From: CAZMCC01 sp964564695
Lineage (GTDB): Bacteria > Planctomycetota > Phycisphaerae > Phycisphaerales > UBA1924
DNA: 10,336 bases
Direction of reading: 5' to 3'
Assembly (NCBI GenBank): GCA_964564695.1
Contig: CAZMCC010000115.1
Span: 1-10,336 of the forward strand
Position 1 is the stretch's first letter. Each line of letters opens with the position of its first letter. Position numbers and translations under genes: made by a program. The notes below the pieces were generated by a model. That model was not told where the DNA came from and did no database searches. It worked only from the letters and a program-made list of their open reading frames with translations. Below are positions 6,940-10,336 of this stretch, piece by piece.

Positions 6940-7311
6940 TCAGAAATACGCCGCAAGCGACGCTCGAAGACGCGTTCCGGCCTCGATCGCCCGCCGGGCG
7001 TCGTCCCCGGTCGCGTTGTACTCCGGGTACCGCAGCAGCACCGCCCCGGGCTGCAGCGTGGCCAGGTCCGCTGGGTCCCATGTCCAGGCCGGATGCGACT
7101 GCTTGACCTGGTGAGCAAGCACATTGAGTTCGTGCGTCCGCTCAAACACGACGCCGGCCCCTACAAGCACGCCTTTGAGCATCTTCTCGATGCACTGCTG
7201 CGCGTGGAAAACCACCGCGTCGAAGTTCGGCTTCGGGGCCTGCATCTCCCAGTTGGCGCTGCCGAAGTCGGCCTCGGCCTTCGCGAGCCAATCCTTCGAT
7301 TGCCCGCTCAT
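6940..7311 (-). CDS. HEPN domain protein (partner of the MNT nucleotidyltransferase)
   Basis: This 123-residue all-helical protein has the HEPN signature VFHAQQCIEKMLKGVL (34-49), followed by ERTHEL (57-62) and LRYPEY (93-98), as in HEPN proteins encoded beside minimal nucleotidyltransferases. In characterised HEPN/MNT toxin-antitoxin pairs the HEPN protein is an RNase toxin that the MNT partner neutralises, in some cases by AMPylation. The R-x4-6-H nuclease motif of such toxins is absent here: R58 is followed by His at +2 and +9 only. It may therefore be a substrate-binding HEPN rather than an active RNase. Its ATG overlaps the TGA of the MNT gene by four bases (ATGA, 7311-7308), showing translational coupling. 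Confidence 0.82.
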   Translation of the reverse strand: MSGQSKDWLAKAEADFGSANWEMQAPKPNFDAVVFHAQQCIEKMLKGVLVGAGVVFERTHELNVLAHQVKQSHPAWTWDPADLATLQPGAVLLRYPEYNATGDDARRAIEAGTRLRASLAAYF

Positions 7312-7631
7312 GCGGCCCGCTCGTACAGCACAACCCCCCGCTCCATCGCCTCCCGCATCACCGCATCCGGAACGTTCCCCGCCGCCAACGGCCGGCGCGG
7401 ATGCACCTCAACCGGAAACGGCCGCCGCATCACGCCGTAGGCACTCACCAGCATCGCCGACATCATCGCCAGCGTTGAGCCCTCGAACGCCAGCACCACC
7501 AGCAGGTCCACATCAGACTCCGCCCGCGGCTGTCCGTACGCCCGCGACCCAAACAGGATCACCTGCCGGGGTCCAAAGTCCCGCACCAAGGCGTCGATCA
7601 CGCGCTGGATGTCCTCGCGGGCCACGTCCAT
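7308..7631 (-). CDS. MNT-type minimal nucleotidyltransferase (antitoxin-like)
   Basis: The 107-residue protein is a DNA-polymerase-beta-like minimal nucleotidyltransferase. It has the family motif GS-x10-DxD: G28-S29 in FGSRAYG, then D40 and D42 in ESDVDLLVV, which bind metal and nucleotide. The third acidic residue, usually Asp in a late strand, is probably Glu75 in PVEVH, so catalysis is plausible but not assured. In known pairs this protein transfers AMP to the HEPN partner or binds it. It starts nine bases after the stop of the PD-(D/E)XK-like gene and ends overlapping the HEPN gene, so the three read as one unit. No Shine-Dalgarno is visible. Confidence 0.85.
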   Translation of the reverse strand: MDVAREDIQRVIDALVRDFGPRQVILFGSRAYGQPRAESDVDLLVVLAFEGSTLAMMSAMLVSAYGVMRRPFPVEVHPRRPLAAGNVPDAVMREAMERGVVLYERAA

Positions 7632-7640
7632 GAAGGCATT

Positions 7641-8510
7641 CTAGCGGAGTTCCGGGGCACGCGACCGCGGTTCAGCAGCCACACTCAGCCCCAGCGACGC
7701 CCGCGTCGCCGCCACCGCGATATTCCTCAGGAGCCGCTGCGTCACCGCCGCCCGGGCCGCGTGCTCAGGCGAAGCGACCGTCACGCTGACTGTGGGGGGG
7801 GTGGGTGGCATGCTCAAGCCGCCTTGGGCTTGAGCATGTCCGGATGCCCTCGCCGCTTCCTCCAACCACCTCGCCGAACACTCCAGCAGCCCCCAACCGA
7901 CAGGCATCTCCCTCTTCTTGATCAGCCCCCGCGGCGTCAACAAATAGAAATGCGTCGCCACCCGGTAGCACGCAAAGTTGCTGAACTTCGTCTGCCCGTG
8001 CAGCGCCATGTCCAGCCGCCGCAGCTCCCGCAGCACCGCCCGATACGCCCCCGACCGGCTCGCGGCATAGTCCCACGTCTCCAGTTCGCTGAACAGGCTC
8101 GACCCCGACTGCCTCAGGTGCGGCTCGATCCGCGGCAGGTGCTCGCTCTCGAGCTGCGCCCGCTGAGCCTCCAGCGCCGCCCGCCGGGCCAGCACGCTCT
8201 CGCGGTCCTCCGTCTCGCGCAGAAAGTCCGACCGCTCCGCCTTGCACTCGATGACGATCGTCTTTGCCGCCGCCCCGCGGTCGATGATCGGCTCGGGCCC
8301 CGCCGGCTCCTCATCCACGCCGCGCAGCCGCCACGCCCGTGAGGGGCCGCTCTTCGCCCCACTCTTGGGCAGCGCATCCAGATACCCCGCCGCATCCGCC
8401 ACGCTCCGCGAACTCGGGCACCGCACCTCCAACGCAGCAGCACGGCACCCCTGGGCCAACAAAAACCCGAGAGCCAACCGCTTCAACTGAAGGTGAGCAG
8501 CAGATTCCAT
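7641..8510 (-). CDS. PD-(D/E)XK nuclease-fold protein (MmcB-like) of unknown role
   Basis: The 289-residue product looks like a restriction-endonuclease-fold protein. The signs are an early Glu in ALEVRCP (E28), an Asp in SVADAAGY (D39) and the ECK triad in TIVIECKAERSDFLRET (E88, K90), which fit a PD-(D/E)XK core interrupted by a long loop (about 50-80). The carboxy half has HFYLLTPRGLIKKREMPVGWGLLE (187-210), typical of MmcB-like or related DNA-repair-associated proteins, as I recall the family. A charged helical stretch (about 97-135) separates the halves. Residues 225-234 are encoded exactly by a 30-base perfect palindrome, followed by a Pro/Thr linker from a G8 tract (7794-7801). It is first in a minus-strand unit with MNT and HEPN genes. 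DNA cleavage is inferred from fold only. Confidence 0.6.
   Translation of the reverse strand: MESAAHLQLKRLALGFLLAQGCRAAALEVRCPSSRSVADAAGYLDALPKSGAKSGPSRAWRLRGVDEEPAGPEPIIDRGAAAKTIVIECKAERSDFLRETEDRESVLARRAALEAQRAQLESEHLPRIEPHLRQSGSSLFSELETWDYAASRSGAYRAVLRELRRLDMALHGQTKFSNFACYRVATHFYLLTPRGLIKKREMPVGWGLLECSARWLEEAARASGHAQAQGGLSMPPTPPTVSVTVASPEHAARAAVTQRLLRNIAVAATRASLGLSVAAEPRSRAPELR
7804..7838. repeat. Palindromic element of a second sequence type, in frame in the PD-(D/E)XK gene
   Basis: CATGCTCAAGCC (7809-7820) and GGCTTGAGCATG (7827-7838) are perfect complements around a 6-base loop. GGTGG comes directly before, as in front of the carB copy; the 9023 copy shares only GTGG. The 30-base palindrome is exactly ten codons on the minus strand, His225 to Met234 (HAQAQGGLSM). 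Before it, on the plus strand, are a G8 tract (7794-7801) and a GGG, coding Pro/Thr residues. Confidence 0.75.
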
Positions 8511-8536
8511 GGCGACACCGCTAGGGTATCGCCCGT

Positions 8537-8585
8537 TCCCTGGCCCCTGGCCCCTGGCCCCTGGTCCCTGATCCCTGGCCCCTGG
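8537..8585. repeat. Seven-copy 7-bp tandem array (CCCCTGG / TCCCTGG)
   Basis: Seven contiguous 7-mers run from 8537 to 8585: four read CCCCTGG, two TCCCTGG and one TCCCTGA. The array fills most of the 83-base gap between the divergently transcribed PD-(D/E)XK-like gene and the cupin gene, where both promoters would have to be. The unit length is not a multiple of three and no ORF makes sense of it. Copy number is likely to vary between strains. Confidence 0.85.
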
Positions 8586-8593
8586 AACCCCCC

Positions 8594-9010
8594 ATGACCA
8601 CCGACCCCGCCGCCTTCCCCTACGACACCCGCCTCGACATCAAGTTCCCTCAGCTCGCCGTGGTCGACGTCCCCGGCGTCGTCGCCGCGGTCACCCACCC
8701 GTGGTTCAACCAGACCCTGTGCAAGGTCAACGACTCGGTCATCCGCCTCGGCGTCATGCAGGGCGAATACCACTGGCACAAGCACGACAACGACGACGAA
8801 TTCTTCTTTGTCCTCGAAGGCCGCTTCCTCATCGACCTCGAGCCCCAAAGCGCCGCCGCGGACGCACGCCCCGGCCGCGTCATCGACCTCGGCCCCCGCG
8901 AAGGCTTCGTCGTCCCCAAAGGCGTCGTCCACCGCACCCGCGCCCCGCAGCGGGCCGTCATCCTCATGGTCGAAAATGCGGGCATCATCCCGACCGGCGA
9001 CGCCGAATAG
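8594..9010 (+). CDS. Small single-domain cupin protein
   Basis: The 138-residue cytoplasmic protein is a metal-binding beta-barrel of the cupin superfamily. Motif 1 is GEYHWHKHDNDDEFFFVLEG (57-76), giving the ligands His60, His62 (His64 also near) and Glu69, and motif 2 is PREGFVVPKGVVHRTRAP with His113. All four usual ligands are present, so a divalent metal should be bound. The best general match is the small cupins near mannose-6-phosphate isomerase-like proteins; enzyme or binding role cannot be assigned. The ATG at 8594 follows a C-run with no Shine-Dalgarno and starts only eight bases past the 7-bp tandem array. It is divergent from the minus-strand nuclease/MNT/HEPN unit and has no co-directional neighbour. 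Confidence 0.85.
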   Translation: MTTDPAAFPYDTRLDIKFPQLAVVDVPGVVAAVTHPWFNQTLCKVNDSVIRLGVMQGEYHWHKHDNDDEFFFVLEGRFLIDLEPQSAAADARPGRVIDLGPREGFVVPKGVVHRTRAPQRAVILMVENAGIIPTGDAE

Positions 9011-9022
9011 CGAGTTGGGTGA

Positions 9023-9045
9023 GTGGCACAGGCGTCCCGCCTGTG
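9023..9045. repeat. Palindromic element copy 2, between cupin gene and zinc-finger remnant
   Basis: The 23 bases are identical to 4909-4931, including GTGG in front of the 8-bp perfect stem, and are followed by ATCGGCC where the carB copy has TCGGCC. This copy lies 12 bases beyond the cupin stop. It could serve as a 3' hairpin for the cupin mRNA. It also sits where the carboxy end of the zinc-finger remnant on the other strand would lie. Confidence 0.85.
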
Positions 9046-9060
9046 ATCGGCCGCCTTGGG

Positions 9061-9267
9061 CCGATGCTGTCCAGGCCACCGCCGGCAAATCCACGGCCCC
9101 CGCCAGCGCCGCGCCGGCCTGCCCGAGAAACCGCTGGTTCTCCCGGGTTCCTCCGCCAGCGCTGAGCACGCGCCGCACGCCGCCATGTGCCCGCGCACGT
9201 CCGGCGTCGCCGCGTCGCGCAGCGCCAATTCCTCCGGCGCCACCGGGCCCGGGCAGCCGCTCGCCAC
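9061..9267 (-). pseudogene. Probable frameshifted anti-sigma-like zinc-finger (HxxxCxxC) gene
   Basis: From a GTG at 9267, with AGGG eight bases upstream, the minus strand encodes PEELALRDAATPDVRGHMAACGACSALAEE. The HMAACGAC part is the H-x3-C-x2-C of ZAS/zf-HC2 anti-sigma domains, preceded by a helix with acidic residues as in that family. After LAEE this frame becomes Arg/Trp-rich nonsense, but a neighbouring frame then reads RENQRFLGQAGAALAGAVDLP, a plausible continuation of the helix. The switch falls at CCCGGG near 9145-9150, consistent with two extra bases or one missing. No proper end is found: the frame runs into the palindrome at 9023-9045. It could be a decayed gene, a sequencing error or a programmed shift. 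The rest of the gap 9011-9340 holds nothing I can name. Confidence 0.4.
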
Positions 9268-9340
9268 TCAGCCATCCCTTTCGCACGCGCCCAACCCCGT
9301 CGCCCGAGCATACTGCCAACCCCCGCCACCGCAACTCCTC

Positions 9341-10336
9341 TTACCGAGCCCGCCGCCGCGCCTCATCGATCACCGACGCCGACTGCGCATCGTCCTCCAC
9401 CGGCAGCTCCTCCAGCAGCGCATTCATCCGCGCCAGCTCCTTGAGCGCCTCGCCGTGTCTCCCCGCTCCCTCGTGCGCCATCGCCGTGATCGCCGGGTTC
9501 ACCGCCGCGCCCGGATGCCTCGGGGAGATTGCCGCCATCAGTTCGTCCGACCGCTTCGCGCCCGCGATCGCCTCATCCCACCGCCCCAGCCGCAGCAGCA
9601 CCAGGGCCCGCGTGTTCCACGCGCCCCAGTCGTCCGGAAACACCTTGAGCGCCGCGTCCACCTGGCGCAGCCCCATCGCATACTCCGCCTGAGCAGCGTC
9701 GGGCATGAGCCCGACACGCCACGCATCGCTGTTGCAGTAGTTGACGCTGTCCCCCATCCGCGCCATGTAGTCGAGCGCCGCCTCCCGCACCTCCGGCGCC
9801 AACACCGCCGCTTTCAGCCCATCCACCACCGTCTCGCTCAGCGGGTTCGCCCCCAGCGCCTCCGCCGCCACCGCGCCCCGCAGCGCCATCAACCGCTCCC
9901 GCCCCCCCCCGACCCCCCCGGCCCGTCGCCTCGTCTCCAGCAGCGCGACGGGGCGCTCCGTCGCCGTCAGCACAAGCGTCTCCCCCGCCTCATCGAACCG
10001 CAGCGAGACCGCCCCGGGGTTCGACCACACGCTCATCGCGTCGTGCGTCACCGTCGACCAGATCGTGAGCGTCCCGTCGGTCGCGATCCCGGCGAGTCTT
10101 CCGGTTCCCGGCCGTGGAGTGTGAGTGGGGTCGGAGGAGTGGGGGGGCTGGGGGGGGTGCTCCGCCACCGCCCGCAGCGGCGCCGTCCCGCCCACGTACC
10201 GCCCAGTTTCAGCCCCGCTCGCCGCGTCCAGCGCCAGCAGCACGTTGTCCCCTTCGCACGCCGCCCACAGCGTCCCCCCGTTGCGCGAGAACACGAGCGC
10301 CGTCGCCCCGGTCGCCCCGCTCGCGTGCGACCACAG
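9341..10336 (-). CDS. Carboxy-terminal part of a WD40/TPR protein, likely a Ser/Thr-kinase-type regulator (partial)
   Basis: The reading frame is open to the right edge, so the amino part is missing; the first in-frame start seen (GTG at 10294) is internal. The visible part begins with WD40-like blades (LVFSRNGGTLWAACEGDNVLLALD, then GRLAGIATDGTLTIW). A helical region and a TPR follow: GLRQVDAALKVFPDDWGAWNTRALVLLRLGRWDEAI, encoded at about 9560-9680. Planctomycetes carry many large proteins with a Ser/Thr kinase, a WD40 propeller and this kind of TPR tail, so a kinase domain to the right is likely but unseen. Two G-tract doublets (9902-9919 and 10141-10157) encode Gly- and Pro-rich loops. It stops with TAA at 9343-9341, 73 bases before the zinc-finger remnant on the same strand. 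Confidence 0.65.
   Translation of the reverse strand: MWSHASGATGATALVFSRNGGTLWAACEGDNVLLALDAASGAETGRYVGGTAPLRAVAEHPPQPPHSSDPTHTPRPGTGRLAGIATDGTLTIWSTVTHDAMSVWSNPGAVSLRFDEAGETLVLTATERPVALLETRRRAGGVGGGRERLMALRGAVAAEALGANPLSETVVDGLKAAVLAPEVREAALDYMARMGDSVNYCNSDAWRVGLMPDAAQAEYAMGLRQVDAALKVFPDDWGAWNTRALVLLRLGRWDEAIAGAKRSDELMAAISPRHPGAAVNPAITAMAHEGAGRHGEALKELARMNALLEELPVEDDAQSASVIDEARRRAR
9902..9919 (-). repeat. G-tract doublet (G7-TC-G9) in the WD40/TPR gene
   Basis: Nine C, GA and seven C on the plus strand give two long G-tracts on the coding strand. They encode Gly-Gly-Val-Gly-Gly-Gly between the WD40 part and the helical part, staying in frame. Confidence 0.7.
10141..10157. repeat. G-tract doublet (G7-CT-G8) in the WD40/TPR gene
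   Basis: Seven G, CT and eight G on the plus strand encode, on the minus strand, the Pro-rich loop EHPPQPPHSS between two WD40-like blades. The loop looks inserted because the blade pattern continues on both sides. Confidence 0.7.

Noticed and set aside
8537..8585. CRISPR array
   Set aside because: The units are 7 bp and contiguous with no spacers.
8650..9050. Continuation of the zinc-finger frame across the cupin gene
   Set aside because: The frame stays open only because of GC content; it is antisense to a cupin with full metal ligands and has no domain.

Overview
The window is GC-rich, has very few Shine-Dalgarno sequences, and is densely packed with genes whose loops and linkers carry G-tracts and short palindromes. 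The protein set includes a carbamoyl-phosphate synthase large subunit with extra linkers, a WD40 plus TPR carboxy terminus of the kind fused to bacterial Ser/Thr kinases, and a zinc-finger anti-sigma-like fragment. Together with the TGGTPVP-encoding palindrome, these point to a planctomycete, probably of the Phycisphaerae. That placement is inference from family knowledge; there is no rRNA or other phylogenetic marker here to confirm it.

Layout. Bases 47-1929 (+) hold a two-gene unit: a stand-alone class I glutamine amidotransferase and a HhH-GPD DNA glycosylase of the AlkA/OGG type. A double hairpin (1942-1995) separates it from a convergent lipoprotein gene (2863-2042, -), which has the only clear Shine-Dalgarno in the window and a plausible -35/-10 pair. 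The 339-base gap 2864-3202 contains a phased 14-bp repeat and a long inverted repeat. Next comes carB (6799-3203, -), then upstream of it a compact minus-strand cluster: a PD-(D/E)XK-like protein (8510-7641), an MNT-type minimal nucleotidyltransferase (7631-7308) and a HEPN protein (7311-6940). The first two are 9 bp apart and the last two overlap by 4 bp. A divergent 83-bp gap, mostly a 7-bp tandem array, leads to a small cupin gene (8594-9010, +). The 330-base gap 9011-9340 holds a palindromic element and what looks like a frameshifted HxxxCxxC zinc-finger gene (-). The window ends inside a WD40/TPR gene (10336-9341, -) that is cut by the right edge.

How it works together. Three systems can be read with some confidence: base-excision DNA repair (glycosylase), pyrimidine/arginine precursor synthesis (carB) and a HEPN/MNT toxin-antitoxin-like pair that appears co-transcribed with a nuclease-fold protein. 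The most unusual signal is not a gene. It is a set of small perfect palindromes, each directly preceded by GTGG, two of which sit in frame inside protein-coding genes. Several doublets of long G-tracts also fall in protein linkers. Both suggest that small repetitive insertions are shaping proteins in this genome.
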